A stretch of 64,000 nt of DNA, from NCBI RefSeq assembly GCF_001907675.1, contig NZ_MPNT01000029.1, forward strand, positions 1-64,000. The letters are read 5' to 3'. Below the pieces are notes generated by a model. It saw only the letters and a list, made by a program, of their open reading frames with translations. It did not search any database and was not told where the DNA came from. Position 1 is the first letter of the stretch. The number at the start of each line of letters is the position of its first letter. Below are positions 42,848 to 51,848 of the stretch, one piece after another. This stretch comes from Mycobacterium paraffinicum (GTDB lineage: Bacteria; Actinomycetota; Actinomycetes; Mycobacteriales; Mycobacteriaceae). The translations under genes were made by a program, and so were the position numbers.

Positions 42848-42922
42848 ATGAGTCCGGGCGATAGTCCCTATCCGAAATCCGTCTTGTCCCGATCCGGTTC
42901 CGGCATTCGTTCTGCCGCTTGA
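42848..42922 (+). CDS. Possible leader peptide 2 after the M-box (24 residues)
   Basis: ATG frame MSPGDSPYPKSVLSRSG then SGIRSAA and stop. AGGAGGTGAGG lies nine to nineteen bases upstream, one of the best ribosome sites in the window. Proline at positions 3, 7 and 9 recalls the proline-rich MgtL leader of Salmonella, which couples translation speed to Mg2+. Placed between the riboswitch and the first full gene, it may add translational control. Confidence 0.4.
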   Translation: MSPGDSPYPKSVLSRSGSGIRSAA

Positions 42923-42982
42923 GCTTTCGCGGTCATCGTCGGCAATTCGCGCGCATCGAAGCGCCCGCGACCTGCCGTTGCT

Positions 42983-43008
42983 GCCCGCCTGATCTGAGCC
43001 GATCGGGC
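42983..43008 (+). promoter_or_regulatory. Hairpin just before the ribosome site of the small M-box gene
   Basis: GCCC (42983-42986) and GATC (42991-42994) can pair with GATC (43001-43004) and GGGC (43005-43008) around a six-base loop. It ends about six bases before the AAGGAG of the 69-residue gene and might be part of the switch's expression platform. Stem is short and interrupted. Confidence 0.3.
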
Positions 43009-43028
43009 CTCCCTTGAAGGAGAAGATC

Positions 43029-43238
43029 ATGGCTTTTGTTGTCACACATCGGGTTACCGGCCGTACCGGGGGGCGCGGCTGGGCCTTGCTGCGGTCGGCG
43101 CGCCTGCTGGCGACCAAGTTGCACGCGCGCAGCGCCCTGACTCCCCAGGAGCGGGCCAACCTGTACGTGTCGCGGATGCCGATCGCGGTGGTCACGGCAT
43201 CGTTGGGCGGGCACCCCTCGGCCGGCGACCGCCGCTGA
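43029..43238 (+). CDS. Small basic protein of 69 residues in the M-box operon
   Basis: Starts ATG with GAAGGAGAAGATC upstream, the strongest signal in this stretch. Sequence MAFVVTHRVTGRTGGRGWAL continues through an Arg/Leu-rich amphipathic part and TPQERANLYVSRMPIAVVTA. No known domain, no clear membrane span. It lies between the riboswitch and the transporter, with 19 bases to the transporter ATG, so it is made when Mg2+ is low. M. tuberculosis also has a small unknown gene (Rv1535) after an M-box; similarity is not established. Confidence 0.75.
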   Translation: MAFVVTHRVTGRTGGRGWALLRSARLLATKLHARSALTPQERANLYVSRMPIAVVTASLGGHPSAGDRR

Positions 43239-43257
43239 CGATTCGGGCGAACACACC

Positions 43258-45012
43258 ATGACCCCCGTCTCATCCGAGGCCCTGGGCGCCGTCGCGGCGG
43301 CCGCGCCAACGAGTCCGGCCACGGCACACGCCGGCGACATCGTCGGCGCGTTCGGCCGTATCGGGCGCGACGGCGCCGGGGCCGCCGGCGGTCGCTGGCG
43401 CCGCCTGCGCACGCTGATGGTCATCAGCGGCCCCGGGCTGATCGTGATGGTGGGGGACAACGACGCCGGCGGCGTAGCGACGTACGCGCAGGCCGGTCAG
43501 AACTGTGGGATGGCGCTGTTGTGGACGCTCGCGCTGCTGATCCCGGTGCTGTACGTGAACCAGGAAATGGTGCTCAGGCTCGGCGCGGTCACCCGAGTCG
43601 GCCATGCGCGCTTGATCTTCGAGCGATTCGGTAAGTTCTGGGGCGCGTTCAGCGTCGGCGACCTGCTGCTCCTCAACGCCTTGACGATCGTCACCGAATT
43701 CATCGGCGTCGCACTGGCGCTCGGGTTCCTGGGCTGTCCCAAGGTGATTGCGATCCCCGCCGCCGCCGTCCTGCTCTTCGCGGTGGTGGCCGGGGGATCG
43801 TTCCGCCGCTGGGAGGGGCTGATGTTCCTGCTGATCGCGGTGAACGTCCTCGTCATCCCGATGGTGCTGTTGGCGCATCCGACGGCGAGCGGGGTTGCGG
43901 GCGGCCTGATTCCGGGCTTCGCGGGCGGGGTCAACTCCGCCGTGCTACTGTTGGTGATCGCCATCGTGGGCACCACGGTCGCGCCCTGGCAGCTGTTCTT
44001 CCAGCAGTCCAACGTGGTGGACAAGCGCATCACCGCCCGCTGGATGGGTTACGCCCGAGCCGATTTGGCGATCGGGATCGTCGTGGTCATGGTCGGCGCG
44101 ACCGCGTTGATGGCGGTCACCGCGTTCGGTCTGGCAGGCACGCCGGACGCGGGCCACTTCACGGACGCCGGCGCGGTGGCTGCCGGGTTGTCCAGACACC
44201 TCGGCGGCACGGTCGGCACGCTGTTCGCGATCGTCCTGCTCGACGCATCGCTGATCGGCGCGAACGCCATCGGCCTGGCTACCACCTATGCGATCGGGGA
44301 CGCGATGGGCAGGAGGCATTCGCTGCACTGGAAGATCAGCGAGGCTCCCTTGTTCTACGGCGGCTACGCGCTGCTGCTCGTGGTGTCGGCGGCGGTGGCG
44401 TTCAGCCCCGACCATGTCCTGGGTCTGGTGACCCAGGGTGTGCAGGCTCTCGCCGGTGTCCTACTGCCCTCGGCGACCGTGTTCCTGGTGCTGCTGTGCA
44501 ATGACCGCGCGTTGCTGGGTCCGTGGGCGAACAGCGTGCGGCAGAACATCGTGGCGTGGACGACCGTGTGGGCGCTGGTGCTGCTGTCTCTGGCGCTGAC
44601 CGCGACGACGTTCTTCCCTGGCGTCGCCACGTCCACCATCGAGGTTGGGCTGGCGGTCGGCGCGGCGATCGGGGTGATCGGCGGCGCCGCCGTCATCGTC
44701 GCCGGCCGCCGCTATACCAAGTTGCGCGACGCCGAGGCCCTGGTACGGGCCCTCGGGGGCGGACTCGACCCCGAGCAGGTCGACGAGCTCGACGACGCCC
44801 CGACGCTCACCCGCGCCGAACGCCGCGCCGTCCGCCGGCAGGATCGGATGAATTGGCAGACCCCCAGCCTCGCCGGCCTGGCCCGCCCCGCGATGTCGCC
44901 CGTTCGCCGCGCGGGGTTGTTCACCCTGCGGGCCTATCTGGTCGTCGCGGTCGCGCTGGTGGTGGTCAAGATCGTGCAGGCCGGCGTCGTGGGCCCCGCC
45001 GCGTCAATGTGA
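43258..45012 (+). CDS. NRAMP-related divalent metal transporter under M-box control
   Basis: 584-residue membrane protein with about eleven hydrophobic helices and a charged C-terminal loop (residues 480-550). It belongs to the NRAMP/SLC11 superfamily but both metal-site motifs differ: helix 1 reads GDNDAGGVATYAQ instead of DPGN, and helix 6 reads TTVAPWQLFFQQ, where the metal-binding Met of MPH is replaced. Loss of that Met is a mark of NRAMP-related Mg2+ transporters. With a Mg2+ riboswitch upstream, Mg2+ import is the best assignment. The 3' end overlaps the convergent oxidoreductase by nine bases. Confidence 0.88.
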   Translation: MTPVSSEALGAVAAAAPTSPATAHAGDIVGAFGRIGRDGAGAAGGRWRRLRTLMVISGPGLIVMVGDNDAGGVATYAQAGQNCGMALLWTLALLIPVLYVNQEMVLRLGAVTRVGHARLIFERFGKFWGAFSVGDLLLLNALTIVTEFIGVALALGFLGCPKVIAIPAAAVLLFAVVAGGSFRRWEGLMFLLIAVNVLVIPMVLLAHPTASGVAGGLIPGFAGGVNSAVLLLVIAIVGTTVAPWQLFFQQSNVVDKRITARWMGYARADLAIGIVVVMVGATALMAVTAFGLAGTPDAGHFTDAGAVAAGLSRHLGGTVGTLFAIVLLDASLIGANAIGLATTYAIGDAMGRRHSLHWKISEAPLFYGGYALLLVVSAAVAFSPDHVLGLVTQGVQALAGVLLPSATVFLVLLCNDRALLGPWANSVRQNIVAWTTVWALVLLSLALTATTFFPGVATSTIEVGLAVGAAIGVIGGAAVIVAGRRYTKLRDAEALVRALGGGLDPEQVDELDDAPTLTRAERRAVRRQDRMNWQTPSLAGLARPAMSPVRRAGLFTLRAYLVVAVALVVVKIVQAGVVGPAASM

Positions 45013-45948
45013 ATCCGTAGGCAGCAGAACGATTTTGCCGCGGGTGTGGCGCTTCTCCAGTTCTTCGTAGGCGTCGGCGACCCGATCGAGCGGATAGGTG
45101 GCAGCGACCTCGAAATCGATCGCGCCACTGGTGACGAGATCGGCCATCTCTGCCAACACTTCCGGCGTCGACGCCTCGGCGCTGCCTTCCGTCTTGGCGC
45201 CCACCTCGGCGGCCTTCTGGAACGAGATGATGGTGTCGATTCGCTCGGGTGCGACGCCGAGGTCGACGGCGAGCTGCACGTAGTCGGGGCCGAACAGGTC
45301 GATGAACGCGTCGATCCCGGCCGGCGCCGCCTCGTGCAACCGATCGGCCAGCCCGTTCCCATACGGGATCGGGGTGACGCCGTGGGCCCGCAGCCAGTCG
45401 GCATTGCCCGGTCCGGCGATGCCGAGCACCCGCGCCTCGCGGAGCACCAGGAGTTGCACGGCGAGGCTGCCCACCCCGCCCGCGGCCGCCGAGACGCCGA
45501 CCGTCTCACCCGGTTGCGGTGCCACCGCCCGGACGGCCGCGTACGCCGTCACGCCGACGACGTAGAGGGAACCCGCCACCTCCCAACCGAGTCGAGGCGG
45601 TTTGCGAATCAGCTGGCCCACCGGGACCGCGGCGTGGGTCGCGTGGCTGGATCGGCGGAGGCTGAACCCCAAAACCTCGTCACCTAAGGCGAATTCGCTG
45701 ACCCCGGGGCCCACCTCGGTCACGATCCCGGCAAGGTCGCTGCCCTCCCCGGATGGGAAGGTCGCGGGAAACATCTCATGCATCGCGCCGCTTCGGATGG
45801 CCGCCTCGCCGGGGTTGATCCCGGCGGCGCGAACCTCGACGACCACCTCGCCCGGCCCCGGCCTGGGCATGTCGACGTCGGCGACGTACAACACCTCGCG
45901 GCCCCCGTACCGGTCGAACCGTACGGCGCGCGCCCCACCAGCCGTCAT
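45004..45948 (-). CDS. NADPH:quinone reductase-like zinc-free medium-chain dehydrogenase
   Basis: 314-residue MDR-family enzyme without zinc ligands. GGREVLYVADVDMPRPGPGE begins the catalytic domain, AGINPGEAAIRSG is the QOR-type substrate loop, and VSAAAGGVGSLAVQL the cofactor loop. It reduces quinones or enones with NADPH. ATG 45948 has GGGAGA upstream; the longer frame before it shows no ribosome site. It stands downstream of car on the opposite side and ends against the transporter. Confidence 0.9.
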   Translation of the reverse strand: MTAGGARAVRFDRYGGREVLYVADVDMPRPGPGEVVVEVRAAGINPGEAAIRSGAMHEMFPATFPSGEGSDLAGIVTEVGPGVSEFALGDEVLGFSLRRSSHATHAAVPVGQLIRKPPRLGWEVAGSLYVVGVTAYAAVRAVAPQPGETVGVSAAAGGVGSLAVQLLVLREARVLGIAGPGNADWLRAHGVTPIPYGNGLADRLHEAAPAGIDAFIDLFGPDYVQLAVDLGVAPERIDTIISFQKAAEVGAKTEGSAEASTPEVLAEMADLVTSGAIDFEVAATYPLDRVADAYEELEKRHTRGKIVLLPTDSH

Positions 45949-46031
45949 GACAATCTCCCTCCCACCGCGAGCATCCGTCCCGCACGCCAGCATAGGCACG
46001 CAAAACGGGTACCCCATTGCCCGCCGAGCCG

Positions 46032-49000
46032 CTACACCAGGCCAAGCAACCTCAGGTCGAACACATACTTGGCGATCAAGTCGGCCGACAGGTGCGGAAT
46101 ATCCTTATCCGCACCGATTTTGGCCGCCTGGACCGCCTCGCGGAAGACATCGGTCGGAGCCGGGGCCCCGCGCAGCGGCCTCTCCGGTTGGCGGTAGGCA
46201 TCCAGCAACGGCAGCACTGATTGTTGCCGCTGCTTGTCCGGCAGGGCCCGGAGCGCCGTACCGAATCGTCGCAGCCACTCGTCGTAATCCTCGATCCGCC
46301 GGATGTCGTGACCGTCGGCGATCAACCAGTCCACGAACACGTCCAGGGAGATGCCATCGTCGTGCGGGTTCATCACGTCGAAGGAGTGGAACGTCCCGGA
46401 CGGCCCCGCCCCGTCGGCGGCCGTCGCGAGCTGCTCACCGAGCGTCGTCACCGCCTCGGCCACGAAGTCCGCGGGCAGGCCGTCGTAGTGGGCGCGGGCC
46501 CGGTCGCCGGTGGCGGTGGCCTGGTAGAACGACGACGGTGCGATGCCCGTGACCAGCAGGCTGAAGATCAACCGCGTGAAGGCGTCCGGCACGTTCAGCT
46601 GTCCGGCGTAGCGGCTGTGGGCCAGGATCATGTCGGACCGGAAGACGGCGACCGGCAGCTCGCACAGGTCGTGCGCCTCGCGCAGCAGCACCTCTCCGGC
46701 CCACTTGCTGTTGGCGTACCCGTTGGCATAGCCGGATCCGATCGGCCGCACCGGGCTGATCGCGCGGATATCGCCGTCTTCGATGAACTCGTCCGGATCG
46801 ACGGACATCGCCACCGCGACCGTCGACAGATAGGTCACCGGTTTGATGCGCGCGGTGAGCGCCAGCCGGATGATTTCCGCGGTGCCAACAACATTGGGTC
46901 CGAACAGCTGGTCGTACGGCAACACGTGATTGACCAGCGCTCCCGGGTGAACGATCATGTCGACGTTGCGGGCCAGCCGGTCCCACGTCGCCTGATCCAG
47001 CCCCAGGTTCGGCTCGCCGATGTCGCCCGCGATCACCTCGAGGTGATCGGCTGCCAATTCGCGGAATCGATCGACCAGATGTGGATCACCGCTGCGGTAG
47101 ACATCTTCGAGCCGCTTGCCGGCCGCCGCGGCATCGGTGCCGCGCACGATGCAGACGAGTCGTCCGCCGGTCTCGGCGAGTCGCTCCAGCCATTCCAGGC
47201 ACAGGAAGCGTCCGAGGTAGCCGTTGGCGCCAGTCAACAGCACCGTGTGCGGTGTGCCGGTGGCCCGCGGCAACGTCGGTGCGTCGGCCAGGGTCTTCGG
47301 GTCGAGGAATTTGTCCAACCGGAGATCGGCCGCGCGGGCCTCGGTCGCGTGCCTTCCGTGCACGGACGCGAACGTCGGGCGCCGCGACTCCGATTGACGT
47401 TCGGCCTCAACGAAATCCGCGAGCTGAGCCAAATCGGTGGCCGGACCGATGATCACTCCCACCGGCACCTCGACATCAAAGATGTCCTGCAGCAGGTTGG
47501 AAAAGGTCAACGCCGACAGGGAGTCCCCGCCGAGTTCGACGAACAGGGCGTCCGGTTCGGGCGGACCGCCGACGAGCCCAAGCAACGCCTCGGCCGCGCG
47601 GGACAGCGTGTCGATGACCGGCCGGTCCGCCGCTCCCTCACGCAGCGCACGCAACTCGGTCACCCGATTGGCGGCCAAGTCCGCATACAGCTGCTCGAGC
47701 CGCTCGCCGTAGTGCTCCTTGAGCTTCGGCCGCAGTAGCTTGCCGACGCCGGACAGCAGCCCGTTGTCCTCGCTGAACGGCTCGACCTCGACGAGAAAGT
47801 CGGCCGGCACCTCGTAGGACTGCAGCTCGGCGAGTTTGGCTGCCTGGCGCAGGGATTCGTGCAGGGCGGTCTTGAGCCCGTCGGCGTCAGCGGCGAACCG
47901 GTCCAGCGCGTCGGCGGTCGGCACGATCACGGCCAACAGATAGGGGCGTTCGCTGTTGCCGTAGACGAAGATCTGGCGAACCAGCGCCGCGCTGCTGAAC
48001 ACGGCCTCGAGGCGGGCGACCGCGACGAATTCGCCTTGGGCGAGCTTCAATACGTTGTTGCGTCGGTCAACGTAGGCGAGCCGGTTCGGTTCCAACTCGG
48101 CCATCACGTCGCCGGTCCGGTAGTAGCCCTGCGCGTCGAAGGCGTTCGCGGTGACGTCGGGGCGCTTGAAGTATCCGGGTGTGGCCGTGAGCGACTTGAC
48201 CAGCAGCTCGCCGCGGGGAAAGGGTTTGTCGGTAAGGAAGTAACCCAGTTCGGGAACGTCGATGAGCTTGTAGTCCAGTACCGGGGGCGCAGCGATCCGG
48301 CCGTCCTTGGTGACCATTCCGACCTCGGTCAGCCCGTAGCCGTCGAGGACGTGGACATCGAGGCAACTCTCCACGAAGGTCCTCATCTCGGCTGCCAGCG
48401 GTGCGGTGCCGCAGAATGCGGTGACGATGCGTCCGCCCAAGACCCGTTCGCGCAACTCGGTCCGCGCCTCGGCTTCCGCGGACTCCGCATCGGCTCCCTG
48501 GGCGACCCGCCGGTCGACCGCGCTCTGGTAGCGCTGGTACAGCATTTCCGCCACCCTGGGCACCAAGCCCATTTCGGTGGGGCGCACCAGGTTCCAGTCG
48601 TCGAACAGCGTGGACAGGTCGCTCTCGGGCACGAAGTAACTGGTGCCGCCCGCCTGGAACGCCGTCGACAGCGGGATGCGCCCGCCGAGGTGGTTGAGCG
48701 GCATGAAATTGACGTTGAACACCGGCGTGTCCGCGAAGTCGGGCATCAGCGCGCTGGTCCACAGCTTGCACAGCATGCGCTCGGTGTACATGGCGCCCTT
48801 GGGCAGCCCCGTGCTGCCCGATGTGTACATGATCATCGCCAGCCGCTCGTCGGGGTCGCCGGCGTACGCGGGCTCGGGCGGCAGGGTCCGGCCGCGCTCG
48901 ATCAGCTCCTCGAACGTCTCGATCGTCACCGACATGCCGGAGGCCGAAAGCTTCGCCCGCGCACGCACCAAAGCCTCACGCTGATCGTCGATTTGGGGGG

Positions 49001-49622
49001 AGTAGTCGAAGACCACCAGGCGCCGCAACGACGCGCTGCCCAGCGCTGCCTCGACGGCCAGGTCCAGGTAGCCGGCGCCCGCCGCGAGCACACGCGGCTC
49101 GACCTCGGCGACGGTGGGCCGCAACCGAGACGCCGCCGCGTTGTGCTGCAGCGGCACCGCGACCAGCCCGAGGTACCCGCACACCAGGTCCAGGGTCAGG
49201 TACTCGGCGCTGGCGAAACCGAGTGTGGCGACGAAGTCTCCAGGCATCACCGGGTCAGCGCTGTCGTGCCGCCAGGCGGTGGCGATCGCTCCCACGTTGG
49301 CCCACAGGTCGCGGTAGCTGATGGTCTCGAACCGGGGGAGCAATTGCGCAGTGGTGCGGCCGCTTTCGGAATCGGTGGTCAACGTGCGAGCCCGCCACCC
49401 CAATGCCGGGCGATCGGCGTAACCATCGACGAAAGTCTGCAGGATCTCGGTCAGCCGCAGCCCGGGTTGGCGCGCCGCCCGCTGGACCGACGGGTCTGGC
49501 CTTGCGCTCCGGAACTGCTCGTCCTCGGCGTCCAGTCGGCGAATTCGGCCGGCTACCCGCTCGCGCACCGGCCCGCTCGCACCCTCAGCGGTCGATTCTT
49601 CGTGCTCCGCAGCACCGCTCAT
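46032..49622 (-). CDS. car: Carboxylic acid reductase (adenylation-carrier-reductase)
   Basis: 1196-residue three-part enzyme that reduces carboxylic acids to aldehydes with ATP and NADPH. Residues 1-650: adenylation domain with [16 protein letters not shown] and GYGLTEVGM. Residues ~660-740: carrier domain with the phosphopantetheine Ser in [10 protein letters not shown]. Residues ~780-1196: reductase Rossmann domain with [10 protein letters not shown], catalytic Ser/Tyr-Lys in YANSKWAGE. It needs a phosphopantetheinyl transferase from elsewhere. Related to M. tuberculosis FadD9. A consensus cAMP-receptor-protein site lies 71 bases before the ATG. Confidence 0.96.
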   Translation of the reverse strand: MSGAAEHEESTAEGASGPVRERVAGRIRRLDAEDEQFRSARPDPSVQRAARQPGLRLTEILQTFVDGYADRPALGWRARTLTTDSESGRTTAQLLPRFETISYRDLWANVGAIATAWRHDSADPVMPGDFVATLGFASAEYLTLDLVCGYLGLVAVPLQHNAAASRLRPTVAEVEPRVLAAGAGYLDLAVEAALGSASLRRLVVFDYSPQIDDQREALVRARAKLSASGMSVTIETFEELIERGRTLPPEPAYAGDPDERLAMIMYTSGSTGLPKGAMYTERMLCKLWTSALMPDFADTPVFNVNFMPLNHLGGRIPLSTAFQAGGTSYFVPESDLSTLFDDWNLVRPTEMGLVPRVAEMLYQRYQSAVDRRVAQGADAESAEAEARTELRERVLGGRIVTAFCGTAPLAAEMRTFVESCLDVHVLDGYGLTEVGMVTKDGRIAAPPVLDYKLIDVPELGYFLTDKPFPRGELLVKSLTATPGYFKRPDVTANAFDAQGYYRTGDVMAELEPNRLAYVDRRNNVLKLAQGEFVAVARLEAVFSSAALVRQIFVYGNSERPYLLAVIVPTADALDRFAADADGLKTALHESLRQAAKLAELQSYEVPADFLVEVEPFSEDNGLLSGVGKLLRPKLKEHYGERLEQLYADLAANRVTELRALREGAADRPVIDTLSRAAEALLGLVGGPPEPDALFVELGGDSLSALTFSNLLQDIFDVEVPVGVIIGPATDLAQLADFVEAERQSESRRPTFASVHGRHATEARAADLRLDKFLDPKTLADAPTLPRATGTPHTVLLTGANGYLGRFLCLEWLERLAETGGRLVCIVRGTDAAAAGKRLEDVYRSGDPHLVDRFRELAADHLEVIAGDIGEPNLGLDQATWDRLARNVDMIVHPGALVNHVLPYDQLFGPNVVGTAEIIRLALTARIKPVTYLSTVAVAMSVDPDEFIEDGDIRAISPVRPIGSGYANGYANSKWAGEVLLREAHDLCELPVAVFRSDMILAHSRYAGQLNVPDAFTRLIFSLLVTGIAPSSFYQATATGDRARAHYDGLPADFVAEAVTTLGEQLATAADGAGPSGTFHSFDVMNPHDDGISLDVFVDWLIADGHDIRRIEDYDEWLRRFGTALRALPDKQRQQSVLPLLDAYRQPERPLRGAPAPTDVFREAVQAAKIGADKDIPHLSADLIAKYVFDLRLLGLV

Positions 49623-49692
49623 GAGTAGCCTCCCGCTCGGATCTTCGCTCTACCGGAACTCACCGCCGCGGGCCAGTCTTCCGTTCAATCGT

Positions 49693-49708
49693 TGTGACGG
49701 TTGTCACA
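49693..49708. promoter_or_regulatory. Consensus CRP (cAMP receptor protein) site upstream of car
   Basis: TGTGA-CGGTTG-TCACA matches the TGTGA-N6-TCACA consensus at all ten fixed positions and is fully palindromic over TGTGAC...GTCACA. It is centred near -78 from the car start codon and behind the ldtA stop, so it can act on car only. Mycobacterial CRP (Rv3676) uses the same consensus. Confidence 0.7.
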
Positions 49709-49763
49709 CGGGGAGGCGGGCGACGACCACCCGCTGTTCAAAAGGGTGCCGGCGGGGCCAGGA

Positions 49764-50519
49764 TCAGGCGACGACCTGGATCGGATCGCCCACGTTCACC
49801 TGGTTGAAGTACCAGGCGGCGTTGTCGGGGCTTAGGTTGATGCAGCCATGGCTCACGTTGGCGTAGCCCTGGGAATCGACCGACCAGGGTGCGGAGTGGA
49901 CGTAGACGCCGCTCCACGTGACACGGACGGCATACTGCGCGGTGATCTTGTATCCCTCGGGCGAACTGAGCGGGATGCCGATGGTCCGCGAATCCATCAC
50001 GACGGAGCGCTCCTTTTCCAGCGCGGTGAAGTTGCCGATCGGCGTGGGCCGGCTGGGCTTGCCCATCGAAGCGGGCATCGTGCGTAGCACTTCGCCGTTT
50101 CGGCTGACGGTGAAGGTGTGACCGGAGATGCTGGCAACGCCGAGAAGCGCGTCACCGGTGTCGAATCCCGTGGTGAGGGCCTGGATCCCGACCGAGACGT
50201 GGGTGTGGGGAGGCCAGTACTGGTTGGGCACCCACTGCACGACGTCGTCTTTGACCCATTCGAAGTGTCCCGGCGTGTTGCTCGGCGACGTGACGTGGAT
50301 GGACCGCTCGACGGCGGCGCGGTCGCCGACGGGTGCGGTGAATGTCACCACCACCGGGTGGGCGACCCCGACCACCGCGCCGTCGGCCGGCAAAACCGCG
50401 GCGATGCGGGGCACGGCTTGGGGTGTCGGAATGGCGGCGTGGCTTCGGCCGGTCGCTCCGACGAGGCTCAGTGTCGTGATCGCGACCATAACAAACAGAT
50501 AACGAACACCGCGGCGCAT
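49764..50519 (-). CDS. ldtA: L,D-transpeptidase LdtMt1-type
   Basis: 251-residue exported enzyme, the same length as M. tuberculosis Rv0116c. A signal segment (LFVMVAITTLSLVGATGRSHA) is followed by an immunoglobulin-like domain (residues ~40-120) and the YkuD catalytic domain with HSAPWSVDSQGYANVSHGCIN, where Cys near 226 is the nucleophile. It makes 3-3 crosslinks in peptidoglycan and resists most penicillins. Start ATG 50519 is preferred over an upstream in-frame extension. Divergent from oxyS. Confidence 0.94.
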   Translation of the reverse strand: MRRGVRYLFVMVAITTLSLVGATGRSHAAIPTPQAVPRIAAVLPADGAVVGVAHPVVVTFTAPVGDRAAVERSIHVTSPSNTPGHFEWVKDDVVQWVPNQYWPPHTHVSVGIQALTTGFDTGDALLGVASISGHTFTVSRNGEVLRTMPASMGKPSRPTPIGNFTALEKERSVVMDSRTIGIPLSSPEGYKITAQYAVRVTWSGVYVHSAPWSVDSQGYANVSHGCINLSPDNAAWYFNQVNVGDPIQVVA

Positions 50520-50915
50520 GGCGTCCACCCTTCGGTATGGTGCGATAAACACCAGATTATTCTACTGGCTGTCCCGGCGCTGCCGCTTTCAGCAAACTTT
50601 GGGGGGTTCGCCGCTCCGCGGTAGCGATCCGATCATCGCTTGGATTCCGCCATGTTGATGGGTGCTCGGTCATGGCAGGCCCTGGCCCGGTCTGACGAGA
50701 ATTACCACAATCAGAGGGAGATAAACGGCCGGCTTTTGCAGCGGTTGCCGCCGTTGGGGCGGTTACTCACCAGCGCAGTCGTTTTCGGCGGGTGGCCGAG
50801 TTCGCCGCCCCCTCGCCGTCGCCGTTCGCCGAGTGTCCTCGTCGGCCCGCTGGTTGGCCGGGGCACCGGTGACGCGTTAGCCTCGGCAAAACTCCTTCAG
50901 GCCGAGGAGGTGCGG
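50520..50915. other. Divergent gap between ldtA and oxyS
   Basis: A -10-like TAGAAT on the minus strand (50559-50564) lies 40 bases before the ldtA start. CCAG (50552-50555) and CTGG (50565-50568) bracket it as a short inverted repeat that could be an OxyS or other operator. The rest is GC-rich with no hairpin, RNA family or credible gene. In-frame sequence before oxyS lacks coding character. Confidence 0.4.
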
Positions 50916-51848
50916 GTGCTCTTCCGTCAGCTGGAGTATTTCGTCGCGGTCGCGCAGGAGCGGCACTTCGCCCGCGCGGCCGAGAAGTGCTTCGTCTCCC
51001 AACCGGCGCTCTCCGCCGCGATCGCCAAGCTGGAACGGGAGCTGAACGTCACGCTGATCAATCGCGGCCACAGCTTCGAGGGCCTCACGCCCGAAGGGGA
51101 GCGGTTGGTGGTGTGGGCCAGGCGGATTCTCGCCGAGCACGACGCGTTCAAGGCCGAGGTGCATGCGGTGCGCTCCGGTATCACCGGCATGCTCCGGTTG
51201 GGGACGGTGCCCACCGCCTCCACGACAGCGTCTCTGGTGCTCTCGGCGTTCTGCTCGGAGCACCCATTGGCGAAGGTGCACATCCTTTCCCGGCTGGCAG
51301 GCACCGAACTGTACCGTCGGCTGCGGGAATTCGAACTGGACGCGGCGATCGTGCATGCGGAGCCCGACGAGGCCCATGAGGTGAACCTGGTGCCGCTGTA
51401 CCGGGAGCACTATGTGCTGCTGTCTCCAGCGGACATGTTGGGGTCCGCCGCATCGACGATGACGTGGCCGGAGGCCGCGCAGCTGCCGCTGGCGTTGCTG
51501 ACCGCCGACATGCGGGACCGCCAGATCATCGACAAGGCCTTCGCCGACCACGCCATCGAGGTGTCCCCGCAAGTCGAAACCGACTCCGTCGCTTCGCTAT
51601 TCGCGCAGGTGGCCGCGGGCAATTGGGCGTGCATCGTGCCACACACCTGGCTGTGGACGTCGCCGCTGGGCCCGGAGGTCCGCGCGCTTCAGATGGTCGA
51701 CCCAGAGCTCACGGCGGACATCGCCCTGGCCACCAATTCCGCCGGCCCGGGGTCGCCGATCGCCCGGGCGCTCACCGCGTCGGCCGCGCAGCTGTCGCTG
51801 AACGAGTTCTTCGAAGCGCAGCTGTCGCGCATCACCCACCGGCGCTGA
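50916..51848 (+). CDS. oxyS: LysR-family regulator OxyS
   Basis: 310-residue LysR-type regulator. Residues 1-60 are the winged helix-turn-helix (RAAEKCFVSQPALSAAIAKL); residues ~90-300 are the effector domain with two periplasmic-binding-like lobes. GTG 50916 has GAGGAGG five bases upstream. Order and orientation match M. tuberculosis Rv0117 (oxyS), which was linked to oxidative stress and catalase control. The 3' end overlaps oxcA by 17 bases in convergent direction. Confidence 0.93.
   Translation: MLFRQLEYFVAVAQERHFARAAEKCFVSQPALSAAIAKLERELNVTLINRGHSFEGLTPEGERLVVWARRILAEHDAFKAEVHAVRSGITGMLRLGTVPTASTTASLVLSAFCSEHPLAKVHILSRLAGTELYRRLREFELDAAIVHAEPDEAHEVNLVPLYREHYVLLSPADMLGSAASTMTWPEAAQLPLALLTADMRDRQIIDKAFADHAIEVSPQVETDSVASLFAQVAAGNWACIVPHTWLWTSPLGPEVRALQMVDPELTADIALATNSAGPGSPIARALTASAAQLSLNEFFEAQLSRITHRR

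Noticed and set aside
47859..49628. 589-codon open frame opposite the carboxylic acid reductase gene
   Set aside because: No domain; composition is that of a complementary-strand shadow, and no ribosome site is present.
50640..50915. 92-residue N-terminal extension of OxyS
   Set aside because: LysR proteins begin directly with the helix-turn-helix; the GTG at 50916 has a fine ribosome site and the extension has no coding character.
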